From the NCBI GenBank assembly GCA_948099385.1, contig CANUEZ040000001.1, forward strand, positions 12,501-76,500: DNA of 64,000 nucleotides, read 5' to 3'. Every line of letters starts with the position of its first letter. The stretch's first letter is position 1. The stretch comes from Fasciola hepatica. Its lineage: Eukaryota; Platyhelminthes; Trematoda; Plagiorchiida; Fasciolidae. The position numbers were made by a program, and so were the translations under genes. The notes beneath the pieces are model-generated. The model was not told the DNA's origin, did not search any database, and worked only from the letters and a program-made list of their open reading frames with translations. Positions 9,906 to 20,894 of the stretch are shown in pieces.

Positions 9906-11759
9906 TTATTATGTAGTATATAGTATATAGTATAATTCTTGACCGTGGTCAATACACATGCACAAGGCAAGATCAGAGCGTACAGAAGTACATGTTAATG
10001 TGAGGTATTCATAAATTCTAAATTCATAAATCACAAAGCAACCGAAATACACCAGTAAAGTCATGTAGTGTTTGAGTGAACAAAAGTGGTAATGGTTGAG
10101 GCGGGAATTCCGAATCGGTTTCGAAATCGCTAGAGGCGGTGTGGATAGCTGGGCAGTAGTGGGATTGCTGATATAAGCGACAATTGGACGGTCACTAACG
10201 AGTAATCGGGCTGAGGAGATGCCAAAGAACATTGTTAGAAGTAAAGCAAGCATGGGGCTTTCAACGTGCAGTCAGAGATACCAGCGGAACATTGGACACT
10301 GATCCAGCATTGGGTAACTAATTGTGGAGGAAGCATGTGAAATAAAGGCAAGTGAGTCAAAGGTGATAATAAAACGGACCCTTTGTGCAGGTGATTACAG
10401 TGTCATATGGAAATTCAAATGAAGGCGAAAAGCTTCGCAGGGACTTCAGTGAACTTTTGAAGGGCATGAATGGTTTATGGACGTATAACGGACTTTTGAA
10501 GAAAAGCCGTCAATGAAACGGATTAGTGGGGATAAACGTCAATGGTTCGGCTAGGCAGAAGTTGGAAGAGTGTAAATTTTTTTTGTATGTGATAACAAAT
10601 TGTTAACCAAATTATGGTTGGCTGCAGATGGCTGGCATTCTGTTCCGTAAAGACCTTGGTTGCAGGTGGTGGCAGGTGGAATGTTGAGGGAAGCAGGTAA
10701 AACAGGGCTGGTTTGACGAAGTGGGCTGCGACAAGGGCTGGGTTCCGGTCACTGGTTTCGTACTGCAACGCGGGAAGAATTGAACTGTTGGAATGGATTG
10801 TTGGAAATAGACATTGAGCGGATGTGGGTTGATGGTTGGTGTCAGGAATCACCTCTGCTATCCAGTGGGACTTTCATGAGGTTTCGTTGTTCCGTGTATG
10901 GTGCCCCATGTAAAGTCAGCAGGCGAGAGTATAGGTTTGAACCATTGATCAAATCGTCTAGTCCTTATGGTAATCCGGGATTGACGTCGAGTTGGCCGGT
11001 GGCTACCCAAGTAACCAATGCGATCCGAAAGAGATCAGGAGTGCGGCAGTCTGGAGAGTGTTCCAGCTGCGGGTTATGATTATCGTTTTTATGGAAGCAA
11101 GAAAATGAACATTTTTTATCCGAACAATTAGTTATCGTTTGGCCAGTGGACCGGTCTATTATGGATCCCTAAACGGAGACTGGTAGCTTTCTAGGGTAGT
11201 TGGATGGTAGTGGAGATTTAGGGCGATATCAGGTAGGCGGTGGATGAGGAGAGGGTGTTCGTCTGGGAACCAGGAATAAAACAATAGTAGAGGGTATGGT
11301 CTGGAAGAAGAATGAGAAAATAGGAAGATAACAGTCTGGTCAGTTCACCAGCTGTGGTCGAGGATGGCAAACAGTAAAAAGGGAGAAAAAACTGGGTGTT
11401 AGGGAGAGGATTTTTCATGTGGAAGCACACGTGCTGGCATTCTGCGGGGTCGTGAGAAATCAGAGGCATACGGATTCCGGTTGGAATGGGGTCTCAACTT
11501 ACCATGAGCATATGCGCAGAGTAGTGAAGCCTAGTTACTAAGGAATGGTCATCCGTGCGGCAAGGCTTCAGTGTACGAGAAAGGAGCAAAAAACAGGATG
11601 GCACGGCTGAGTTCTAGCCTGAGCCAGGAATTAAGTGAGAGCGAGCACCCATCGCTAAAGGACGGAACGGTTGTATTTATATATATGCAAATTATGTTGC
11701 AAAATGGCACAATCTAGTTAGGAAGGGGGGCAAAAGTGAGTGGAGCATACCCAAGGTAT

Positions 11760-11915
11760 ATGTACATATATATATATATATGCATATATATGAATAGGTA
11801 TATATATATGCATATATATCAATAGGTATATATATATATATGCATATATATGTATATATATATATATATACGCATATATATGCTTAAATATAAATGTATG
11901 TATAAAACATATATA
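11760..11915. repeat. TA microsatellite inside X copy 1 (3' proximal)
   Basis: Imperfect (TA)n with TATATG variants between the constant anchors 'GCATACCCAAGGTATA' and 'CTGTATACGTGGTTGCGATC'. The same anchors enclose a tract in each X copy that spans this region. Confidence 0.9.
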
Positions 11916-12478
11916 TTGCTGTATACGTGGTTGCGATCATCAGACGGGTCATGCGAAAGCGGTTGGACGCAAAAGACTGGCAATGAAAGTGAGATAGATA
12001 GACGCAGTCTGGGTATAGCCCAGCTGAGAAGCAACGGTTAACGGAAAGAAGAACGAAAGTTAGGCACGGGCTCATCGGTGCAGCGGATCCCTAAGGCACA
12101 TTGAGGCCATGAAACGTGGGACTAAAAGGGAAACGCCTAAGTGTGGCTAAAACTTTCAATGGGAAAGTTAGTATTTCGCCTAGAGTGGTCATTGAGCAGG
12201 AGTAAAGACTAAGTTCTGCATGAAATCACAGAAGAACCTTAGTTGGGGGATAGGGTGGGAGCAGAAATGGTAACGTCATAACTGGGTGTTGAGTTCAGTT
12301 AGTGAGTCACGCTAGGTGAGATGAGTCAGACTGGATTTTCCAGTTCAAAATCGCAGAGGTGGTGAGGGAAGTATATGTGGCGGGACCTGGTGCGGAAAAG
12401 AGGCATTGTAAGCTAAAAGATGTCGAGGAGCGTTGAGTTACTCACCATGCTTGTGTGAATATTCAAAGGACAGTAGTG

Positions 12479-12479
12479 A

Positions 12480-12521
<42 letters not shown>

Positions 12522-12634
12522 TTATATATGTATATATATTCGTATATACAAATATTATATATATATACATATATATATGTATGTATATGTATATATATAT
12601 ACATATATATATATATATGTATATATATATAAAG
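12479..12634. repeat. TA microsatellite inside X copy 1 (5' proximal)
   Basis: About 150 bp of (TA)n with TG/TC interruptions between 'GACAGTAGTGAG' and 'AAAGCCGACCAGG'. Open frames across it are runs of Tyr and Ile and are artefacts. Confidence 0.9.
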
Positions 12635-14972
12635 CCGACCAGGGTTTGGAAACTGAAGCAGTTTTTATAGCGTTGTTGAGGTTGGTTTCAGGGCCGCAGA
12701 CGCGTTATAACTAAATGAAGTTAAACAATCGTGGAGCGGGTGAGACATATTGACAACCGAAAGCCCACAAATATTTGGAGTTGGGGAGCGGGATGTATGT
12801 GGTTGGGTAGGCCGTGAGCAGGCAATTGGAACTGTGTTTGGATGAGGTATTGACATCACGATCTGAACAGTCTTGCCAAGACTTCCTTTTTCGTTGTTGG
12901 AAGAAGTGTTGTTACGTTTGGCTGTAACTGGAAGTGGAGGACCGATTGGGTTCGGAGAGAGAGGCCTGGGGCCTCGAGGCAAGATGACTGATTTTGCCGA
13001 CAAAGTTACTTTGTTTATTTTCAAATATTTTACGGGTACCGGTGCAAGTACACCTAGTCCCGTGCCTTTCTGAGGTATGCAAGGAATGGCTAGTTCTTAC
13101 ATTGACAAATGAACGATTATTATGTAGTATATAGTATATAGTATAATTCTTGACCGTGGTCAATACACATGCACAAGGCAAGATCAGAGCGTACAGAAGT
13201 ACATGTTAATGTGAGGTATTCATAAATTCTAAATTCATAAATCACAAAGCAACCGAAATACACCAGTAAATTCATGTAGTGTTTGAGTGAACAAAAGTGG
13301 TAATGGTTGAGGCGGGAATTCCGAATCGGTTTCGAAATCGCTAGAGGCGGTGTGGATAGCTGGGCAGTAGTGGGATTGCTGATATAAGCGACAATTGGAC
13401 GGTCACTAACGAGTAATCGGGCTGAGGAGATGCCAAAGAACATTGTTAGAAGTAAAGCAAGCATGGGGCTTTCAACGTGCAGTCAGAGATACCAGCGGAA
13501 CATTGGACACTGATCCAGCATTGGGTAACTAATTGTGGAGGAAGCATGTGAAATAAAGGCAAGTGAGTCAAAGGTGATAATAAAACGGACCCTTTGTGCA
13601 GGTGATTACAGTGTCATATGGAAATTCAAATGAAGGCGAAAAGCTTCGCAGGGACTTCAGTGAACTTTTGAAGGGCATGAATGGTTTATGGACGTATAAC
13701 GGACTTTTGAAGAAAAGCCGTCAATGAAACGGATTAGTGGGGACAAACGTCAATGGTTCGGCTAGGCAGAAGTTGGAAGAGTGTAAATTTTTTTTGTATG
13801 TGATAACAAATTGTTAACCAAATTATGGTTGGTTGCAAATGGCTGGTATTCTGTTCCGTAAAGACCTTGGTTGCAGGTGGTGGCAGGTGGAATGTTGAGG
13901 GAAGCAGGTAAAACAGGGCTGGTTTGACGAAGTGGGCTGCGACAAGGGCTGGGTTCCGGTCACTGGTTTCGTACTGCAACGCGGGAAGAATTGAACTGTT
14001 GGAATGGATTGTTGGAAATAGACATTGAGCGGATGTGGGTTGATGGTTGGTGTCAGGAATCACCTCTGCTATCCAGTGGGACTTTCATGAGGTTTCGTTG
14101 TTCCGTGTATGGTGCCCCATGTAAAGTCAGCAGGCGAGAGTATAGGTTTGAACCATTGATCAAATCGTCTAGTCCTTATGGTAATCCGGGATTGACGTCG
14201 AGTTGGCCGGTGGCTACCCAAGTAACCAATGCGATCCGAAAGAGATCAGGAGTGCGGCAGTCTGGAGAGTGTTCCAGCTGCGGGTTATGATTATCGTTTT
14301 TATGGAAGCAAGAAAATGAACATTTTTTATCCGAACAATTAGTTATCGTTTGGCCAGTGGACCGGTCTATTATGGATCCCTAAACGGAGACTGGTAGCTT
14401 TCTAGGGTAGTTGGATGGTAGTGGAGATTTAGGGCGATATCAGGTAGGCGGTGGATGAGGAGAGGGTGTTCGTCTGGGAACCAGGAATAAAACAATAGTA
14501 GAGGGTATGGTCTGGAAGAAGAATGAGAAAATAGGAAGATAACAGTCTGGTCAGTTCACCAGCTGTGGTCGAGGATGGCAAACAGTAAAAAGGGAGAAAA
14601 AACTGGGTGTTAGGGAGAGGATTTTTCATGTGGAAGCACACGTGCTGGCATTCTGCGGGGTCGTGAGAAATCAGAGGCATACGGATTCCGGTTGGAATGG
14701 GGTCTCAACTTACCATGAGCATATGCGCAGAGTAGTGAAGCCTAGTTACTAAGGAATGGTCATCCGTGCGGCAAGGCTTCAGTGTACGAGAAAGGAGCAA
14801 AAAACAGGATGGCACGGCTGAGTTCTAGCCTGAGCCAGGAATTAAGTGAGAGCGAGCACCCATCGCTAAAGGACGGAACGGTTGTATTTATATATATGCA
14901 AATTATGTTGCAAAATGGCACAATCTAGTTAGGAAGGGGGGCAAAAGTGAGTGGAGCATACCCAAGGTATAT

Positions 14973-15130
14973 GTACATATATATATATATATGCATATAT
15001 ATGAATAGGTATATATATATGCATATATATCAATAGGTATATATATATATGCATATATATGTATATATATATTTATATACGCATATATATGCTTAAATAT
15101 AAATGTATATATAATATATATATATATTGC
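14973..15130. repeat. TA microsatellite inside X copy 2 (3' proximal)
   Basis: Counterpart of 11760-11915; same anchors, different tract length. Confidence 0.9.
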
Positions 15131-15688
15131 TGTATACGTGGTTGCGATCATCAGACGGGTCATGCGAAAGCGGTTGGACGCAAAAGACTGGCAATGAAAG
15201 TGAGATAGATAGACGCAGTCTGGGTATAGCCCAGCTGAGAAGCAACGGTTAACGGAAAGAAGAACGAAAGTTAGGCACGGGCTCATCGGTGCAGCGGATC
15301 CCTAAGGCACATTGAGGCCATGAAACGTGGGACTAAAAGGGAAACGCCTAAGTGTGGCTAAAACTTTCAATGGGAAAGTTAGTATTTCGCCTAGAGTGGT
15401 CATTGAGCAGGAGTAAAGACTAAGTTCTGCGTGAAATCACAGAAGAACCTTAGTTGGGGGATAGGGTGGGAGCAGAAATGGTAACGTCATAACTGGGTGT
15501 TGAGTTCAGTTAGTGAGTCACGCTAGGTGAGATGAGTCAGACTGGATTTTCCAGTTCGAAATCGCAGAGGTGGTGAGGGAAGTATATGTGGCGGGACCTG
15601 GTGCGGAAAAGAGGCATTGTAAGCTAAAAGATGTCGAGGAGCGTTGAGTTACTCACCATGCTTGTGTGAATATTCAAAGGACAGTAGT

Positions 15689-15690
15689 GA

Positions 15691-15756
<66 letters not shown>

Positions 15757-15802
15757 GTATATACAAATATGATATATATATACATATATATATATGTATA
15801 TG

Positions 15803-15858
<56 letters not shown>
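15689..15858. repeat. TA microsatellite inside X copy 2 (5' proximal)
   Basis: Counterpart of 12479-12634; longer and purer (TA)n, which accounts for most of the length difference between the two tandem units. Confidence 0.9.
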
Positions 15859-15862
<4 letters not shown>

Positions 15863-15984
15863 CGACCAGGGGTTGGAAACTGAAGCAGTTTTTATAGCGT
15901 TGTTGAGGTTGGTTTCAGGGCCGCAGACGCGTTATAACTAAATGAAGTTAAATAATCGTGGAGCGGGTGAGACATATTGACAAC

Positions 15985-16258
15985 CTGTTGGGAGTAATAC
16001 GGTGGTCTCTATAGATGCGAGCGCATCTGGAAGGATTTATTTCAAAGTTGAATTGGCAGGATCTTGTTAGTTGGTATGGAAAAACAGTTAGTGGAAGCAG
16101 ACATGTTAACATATGTCGATGGCGAAGTCTAGGAGAAGCGGTCAAACAAAGCAATCAGAATTTTAAAAGCGGTGAGGTTATTTCGGAAGGTAAGGTAAAG
16201 AGAGAAAGCAGATCAATGGCTTAAAGGTCGAGGCCTATCTCGTAAGCTTGACTTTCGG
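15985..16258 (-). other. L-alpha-3 3' flank or UTR
   Basis: A/G-rich on the plus strand. 'GTCGAGGCC...TCTCGTAAGCT' at 16228-16250 recurs at 31619-31640 next to L-alpha-4, so this is probably the shared start of the L-alpha 3'UTR. No stem-loop or (ATT)n tail is seen at this end, so the 3' end is truncated at the X junction. Confidence 0.45.
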
Positions 16259-16938
16259 TTACGTGAACGTTAAATAAGCGCAAAACAGTTGGGACAGAAA
16301 GGAATTTATCAATAGCATGCACGAATGCATACTTTGACCGAGAAGATCTGATGTGCAAGGGAAGTTTATTCCAGATTCTGGAGTACGCGAAGATAAAGAA
16401 CTTAGAGCGTAGAACAGTCCTCGCGGAGGGTGTGGTAATAGTATACTTTCTATTACGCAGTTAATATCCAGTATCCGGGGCGACACACAACTGGTTGGAG
16501 GAAGAGGACTGCTTAGCCAATGGCTTATACCGAAATATCAAATTTAGCTTGATTCGACGAAGCCATAGTGGTTCGATTTTGAAAGATAAGCATCGTTCCC
16601 TGTAGTTTAAGTTGGACGACCAACCGATAAGCTGTTTTGTGAATCTTCTTTGAATACATTCGATAATAATCCTGTCGGATTTTCTCATGCTAGTAAAGAT
16701 TAGGGGACAATATTCAAGAAGGGGCCCGGCATGTACTTTTTACATGTAGAGAATGCTCTGCCTTAGCTGAAAGGATCTGAACAGAAGACCAAGACACTTT
16801 TTAACCTTCGCCGTTTGGAGGACAGCATGTTCCGAGAAGTTGAAAGAGCAAAAATAACTTAAGCCAAGGTCTCTTACTAAAGGATGGCTGTCGATGGGTG
16901 AACGGCCGATGCATAAAGAACCAGTAGGAACCTGGCAT
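16259..16938 (-). pseudogene. L-alpha-3 RT thumb and C terminus
   Basis: Pieces in two frames: VRDLGLSYFCSFNFSEHA and LLFRSFQLRQSI at about 16890-16760, LLEYCPLIFTSMRKSDR at 16725-16675, then CIQRRFTKQLIGWSSNLNYR and EPLWLRRIKLNL at 16650-16550. A stop follows at about 16461, and a further frame carries the end with 'FRVRTPESGINFP'-like degenerate sequence. Matches the thumb of L-alpha-1, -2 and -4. Confidence 0.75.
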
Positions 16939-16940
16939 TT

Positions 16941-17730
16941 TTAAGTAAGGAAAATACACTTGTCGGCGGAGAATTTCATCGCCCAGGTTGAGCACCATTC
17001 ATCAAGAGCGGCTAAATCAGCAGAAATTTTAGGGATAGTAGTACTGAGGTTGCCGGGCGTAAAAGTGTAGACTATCTTAATGTCGTCCGCGAACAAAAAC
17101 GGCGTGCCATTAAGTATTGTCGAAAGCATATCATTTATATATAGGAGGAAAAGCAGGGGGCCCAAAACACTGCCCTGAATAACACCGCTAGTAACAGGCT
17201 TAGGATTAGAGGTGTGCCCGTTAATTAAGACAACCTGTGAACGATGAGATAAGTAAGACGAGAACCAAGAAAGAAGTGAATCGACAATCCCAAATGACCG
17301 TAGCTTTGTTAAAAGGTGGGGGTGAGGTACACGATCAAATGCCTTGGATAAATCAAGATAAACAACACTAACAGATTTCCCACTTTCAGCAGAGTCGGTG
17401 ACGAGATTCAGAAAATCATACTGACAAGTCATGCAGGACCGTGAACGGAGGAATCCATGTTGGTTGTGATTAATAAGACTGAGGCTTAATAAATAGCCAA
17501 TAATATTATCTTTAACTATTTTTCCCATTATTCTGGATAAGCTGGGGGTATGGTTTATACGGCAATAATTGGATACCTCATGTAAAGGATTTTTTATGAA
17601 TAGGAACGATTACCGAGCGCTTCCAGTTAGCAGGAACGGTGCTACCATTAAGTGAAAGAGTGAAAAGGTTAAGCAACAACAGGGGGAGATCCGGTCCGCC
17701 ATTGACGAGTGCAATTGGTGGTAAGCCATC
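16941..17730 (-). pseudogene. L-alpha-3 reverse transcriptase, fingers and palm
   Basis: The open frame 17528-16941 (195 codons) contains QHGFLRSRSCMTCQYDFL, active-site A block YLDLSKAFDRVPHPHLL, B block SGVIQGSVLGPLLFLLYIND, C block FADDIKIVY and the following DEWCSTWAMKFSADKC. All three catalytic aspartates expected for RT are visible. Upstream (17730-17540), NGGPDLPLLLLN, NWKRSVIVPIHKK and a degenerate YRP block lie in another frame, so one frameshift separates fingers from palm. Ends at a TGA-type stop before the thumb. Confidence 0.88.
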
Positions 17731-17739
17731 GGGGCCTAA

Positions 17740-18895
17740 TCAAAGGGAGGGTTTGCTTTTGGATAGTAGATTAGAAATACTCCTGGCATCAAAGGGTATC
17801 GTAGAAAGGACAGAGTCGGTAAGTGGTGAAGATGGGGGCGGGGCAATGACAGTAGCTGGAGCCATGGCTGAAGCAAAGAATGCATTAAAGGCTTCGGCTA
17901 TACAAGGTGGGGAGGTGATAGATGAGTTATTATCCAGAATCAGAAGTTGGAAGTCGGCCTTAACATCAGCGTTTCTAGACTTACGCAACATAGAAAGAAG
18001 TTGCGACTTGTTAGGATGACTCAAAGCCTTAGCTTCTTGGTCACGAAGTCGCGTATTATCTTGTCGTTGAATAAGTGTGGAGAGGCGGTTTAGACGAATA
18101 AAAAGTGAAAAGTCGTTGGAATTATGTAGTTGTTTGAGAAGTTTATGGTACTTCTTATGGAGTGGCGAGACAGGCGACCTCTTTTTAGGTACAGCCTGGG
18201 CAGTATTGGACAATTTTTCCAGACAATCGGAAAAGAAGGAGTAGAAAATATTCGCAGCATGCTGAGGGTTCTGGGTGAGAAAATAATCACCCCAGTCTTT
18301 CTGCCGAATAAGCGTGACCAGCAAGGCCCAATTTCTGCATAGAAATGTATTGTTGGAGGGGTGCGCGGGATTAGGTGGGCCACTAAGGGGCAGATGGCAG
18401 ATAACCATTTTATGGTCACTACCGGGGAAATTTCGTGTTACGGTCACGTCGATGAGAGGCATGTTATGAGTAAATACCAGATCTAGTATGTTCCCATTTC
18501 TGGTAGGTTCGACAACATGTTGTGTCCATCCGCCAAGATGAATGCTAGTGATCAGGTCCATAAGATTGGGAGGAGCCGAGAGGGTGGGCCAACAGATGTG
18601 AGGGAGATTAAAGTCACCCGCAATAAGCTTGGTTCCAGAAGGAAGCAAAGATAGGTATTCGAAAGACCTAATGAGAAGTGAAAACAAGGAACCTGGGGGA
18701 ATTTGGTGATCAATACACGCAGCCAATATGAAGAACAGTGGTTTGGAGGTTCATAGTGAACCAGAGAGAATCAGGAATAGAATCGAGTGCCGTATGTAAA
18801 AGAGGGGTCGTGGTGTAGACTTCTTTGACGTAGGCTAGGCACCCACCACCACGCCGGTTCGGCCTGTCGGTCCTTAGAAGACTGTACCCTACCAA
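17740..18895 (-). pseudogene. L-alpha-3 endonuclease and EN-RT linker
   Basis: Frame 18726-17740 (328 codons) carries the EN motifs AGDFNLPHICW, EPTRNGNILDLVFTH and FPGSDHKMV, then a basic linker with KKYHKLLKQLHNSNDFSLF and EAFNAFFASAM leading into the RT. The upstream piece 18895-18710 has RPNRRGGGCLAYV and LHIGCVY, the middle EN motifs, with a stop between the pieces. The order and residues are those of apurinic-like endonucleases of CR1/Jockey LINEs: E, D/N and H catalytic positions are visible. Confidence 0.85.
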
Positions 18896-19311
18896 AGATA
18901 CTTGATCATTGGGAGTGCTCTCAGAAAGCCAGGATTCCGTTATTAAGATAATGTCTTAATTATTTGTAAGAACAAGATTTTAAGGTGCGGGAGTTTGTCA
19001 AGAATAGAACGCGAGTTGAATAAGGCTAGAGATATGCCATTTGTGGGAGGTGGTATAAGCACATCAGGGGGATGGTTTAATTTGGAAGGAGGCAGGCTAT
19101 TACGATTGGAAGGAGCGGAGATTAGGGTCAAAAGGGAATATGTTGATTGTGAGGCTAGTGGAGGTTCAGATGGGGTGGCTTCCAGCCAAGCTGGATTAAA
19201 TTTTGCAGTGAGAGGGACTGCTGAGGGGTAAAACGACTGGGCATCAACGGAGGGGGAAACATCGGAGCAAACGGAAAAACTTGTGGGGTTTGGCGGGTTG
19301 ATATCAGACAA
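18896..19311 (-). pseudogene. L-alpha-3 ORF2 start: linker and EN N terminus
   Basis: Frame 19311-18943 begins in Ser/Pro-rich sequence and reaches ISLALFNSRSILDKLPHLK, the first EN motif. After a stop the reading DIILITESWLSE follows at 18943-18905. The first 157 nt overlap ORF1 in the -1 frame. No ATG occurs in the overlap; the frame opens at TTG. Translation must therefore reach it from ORF1 or by an unusual start. Confidence 0.75.
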
Positions 19312-20378
19312 GGGTGATTAGGAGCAGTCGAGAAATACCGGCCAGTCGGAATCAAGTATTGTCTGAAGGGGGGTGCAGAGGGCAGGGTTGAAAATGTGTG
19401 AAGAATACGGGTGTGGGGTGGTGGATTTAGCTGCACATTGTGGGAGGGGTTACTCAATTTGGGTGGAACACCAAATATGGAGCAGTTAGAAGCGGGAGCA
19501 GTGGAGATAGTTGTTAGGTGAGACGTACGATGTGAGGCAGATTGGACGGCGTGTGGGGGCCGTATTTTGGTATTGACAGGCGGTGAGCACGGTAAATTTG
19601 TAGGGGTCACCAATGCATTGGAGCAAGGGGTATTTTCTAAGGTCGAAACCTTATTCGGTGAGGTAAAACGAGTTGATTTAAGAGGAGACAGTTGAATGAG
19701 GGAGGGGCTTGTGAGAAGAATGGGAAGACTGTTAGACCTGTTCCTCTGGACGGCAAGTAGTTTACCACCGGAGGGAACAGAGGGCGAATTAGAATTTGGG
19801 GTGTATCTAACAGGCGATGAGGTGGGAGAGCGAGGCAATAGTTGGCGTCTCTTACTGGGTGGCAGTAAAAGGGGAGAAGCGGAAATGTCTAGATCAACAG
19901 TAATGGGATTAGATTTTAAAGAGTTCATTACGAGAGCAGATGAGGAGGCAGTGGGCGGTTGTGAAGAGGCAGAAGGCGCGTGTGGAGATAAAGCAGTGGG
20001 GACTTGAGAAAGAGCTGTGGAGCGACCAGCCGTCTGCGTCGAAGGCTCAGAACTATCAGGCGTCGTTCTGGTGGGGAAAGTCGAAGGAGATCTGGTAATT
20101 TCCCTTTGAAGTGGGATTTTATCTTCGGCTATTTTTATGTTTTTATAAGGAGAATTAGAAGCTATAGTGGAACGCATTTTTATGAACTCTTTGGCAGACA
20201 GATCATCTGCAAATCGCATAAGGATTGGACAGTTGAAGCGCTGAACGCACTTTCGCACCCTTGTTATTTGACAAGGGAGGTGGGCCATACCACATGCATT
20301 CAACAGTGTGTGCTTGACACGCTCCAGAGGTATTCTCTCTACAACATTAAACACGACTGATGAGAACTTCGGATGCAA
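19155..20378 (-). pseudogene. L-alpha-3 ORF1: RRM-like domain plus Pro/Ser/Thr-rich tail
   Basis: A 407-codon open frame. Residues about 8-100 form an RRM-like fold: NVVERIPLERVKHTLLNACG, RVRKCVQRFNCPILMRF, SAKEFIKMRSTI and YKNIKIAEDKIPLQREI. The rest is low-complexity Pro/Ser/Thr, with a VDLDIS...SKRRQLLPRSP motif that also occurs in L-alpha-7 (VGLDIS...GKRRHLD). The N-terminal coiled coil is in a different frame upstream (20347-20682), so one frameshift breaks ORF1. ORF1 proteins of this type bind element RNA and act as chaperones. The C terminus ends PPHLNLH just after entering the ORF2 overlap. Confidence 0.75.
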
Positions 20379-20682
20379 CAGAGTAGATAAAGCGGCCCGC
20401 AGCTGTCAGGTTTTGTAAGGTGGAATTTTCTATGCGTTCAGTGATGCACATTAAGAGGGCGAGTTTAGATATCGTATCTTCCAAATTCATAATCTGAGAC
20501 TTTATATCTGAAATATTTCGGTCTAGAACAGCTGTTCTTTTCGTCGCCAAGCCTACAAAGTCACAGAGGTCAACCGAACATTGTTTTAAGGCCACGGGAG
20601 TTTGAAGAGGCCTATTTTTCCTAGTAACTGGGGTATGAGTGGACGGGGTAGTATTGGAAGTTATCTTTTCTACACGTGGCAT
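20347..20682 (-). pseudogene. L-alpha-3 ORF1 N terminus (coiled coil)
   Basis: A 111-codon frame: basic Ser/Thr-rich start, then QCSVDLCDFVGLATKR, a heptad-like stretch (LDRNISDIKSQIMNLEDTIS) and AAGRFIYSVASEV. The same order (CSVSL, coiled coil, a-a-x-F-x-x-x-V/I-x-x-E-V) appears in the other L-alpha ORF1 copies at 21927-22247, 28360-28680, 36348-36662 and 52274-52607, so this is the true start of ORF1. Trimerising coiled coils are usual in LINE ORF1 proteins. Confidence 0.7.
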
Positions 20683-20894
20683 TTTGAAATATCAAAAAGA
20701 TGCTGTGACTGAGGTGGAAAAGTAACGGCAAACTAGAGCTGGGTTAGAATTTACCACTGAGAAGAAAAAATACCTGAATATCTATGGGTTAACGGGATAC
20801 CCTAAGAGAATATAATTTTTTAGTATTTCCTAAGACAGATGAATGAAAACTATATCGATAACAGCACGCAAAACGACCTGGTGTAGCGCAACAA

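Larger units (their letters stand above)
9548..12757. repeat. Tandem duplication, unit 1 (about 3.2 kb)
   Basis: Unit 1 and unit 2 (12758-15984) are direct neighbours and nearly identical; the offset is 3,211 bp until the TA tracts shift it. The unit holds 360 bp of L-alpha-1 ORF1 tail plus a whole X element. The inner junction joins X ('ATTGACAACC') to ORF1 ('GAAAGCCCAC') with at most 1-2 bases of shared sequence, so end-joining or replication slippage is more likely than transposition. Confidence 0.85.
9906..12757 (-). mobile_element. X element, copy 1
   Basis: Noncoding element of about 2.85 kb, read on the minus strand. Its 3' end is 'TTGACCACGGTCAAGAA' followed by a TATAC-type repeat next to L-alpha-1 (9906-9950). 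Its body is pyrimidine-rich with no convincing protein. Two TA microsatellites are built in. One block ('CTTCTCAGCTGGG...CCAGACTGCG', minus strand of about 12000-12045) also occurs in the L-alpha-7 3'UTR at 54030-54065, so X may be a non-autonomous derivative of a LINE 3'UTR. Other copies: 13117-15984, 20895-21229, 30346-31340, 48632-50545. Confidence 0.6.
12758..15984. repeat. Tandem duplication, unit 2 (about 3.2 kb)
   Basis: Second copy of the unit at 9548-12757. It differs mainly in TA-microsatellite length and a handful of substitutions (for example 13270 and 13824-13845). It ends where L-alpha-3 flank starts ('TGTTGGGAGTAATACGG'). Its ORF1-tail piece (12758-13116) is an exact pseudogene fragment without a neighbouring EN. 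Confidence 0.85.
13117..15984 (-). mobile_element. X element, copy 2 (within tandem unit 2)
   Basis: Near-identical duplicate of 9906-12757, created by the tandem duplication and not by its own insertion: its 3' flank is the same ORF1-tail sequence. No coding capacity recognised. Confidence 0.65.
16259..20894 (-). mobile_element. L-alpha-3: nearly complete CR1-like LINE
   Basis: On the minus strand, in order: 5' leader (20894-20683), ORF1 coiled coil (20682-20347), ORF1 RRM and tail (20378-19155), EN (19311-17980), RT (17740-16259). All modules of an autonomous LINE are present, but broken by several frameshifts and stops. It lies between X sequences on both sides. The catalytic motifs are better kept than in L-alpha-1, so this copy is the best guide to the family's sequence in this window. 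Confidence 0.8.

Noticed and set aside
10780..11079. 99-codon plus-strand frame shared by X copies at 10780, 13991 and 49509
   Set aside because: Lies antisense in X, within the patch of near-identity; no domain and no sign of codon-level constraint.
12433..12714. Open frames of Tyr/Ile repeats across TA tracts
   Set aside because: They are translations of (TA)n and have no coding character.
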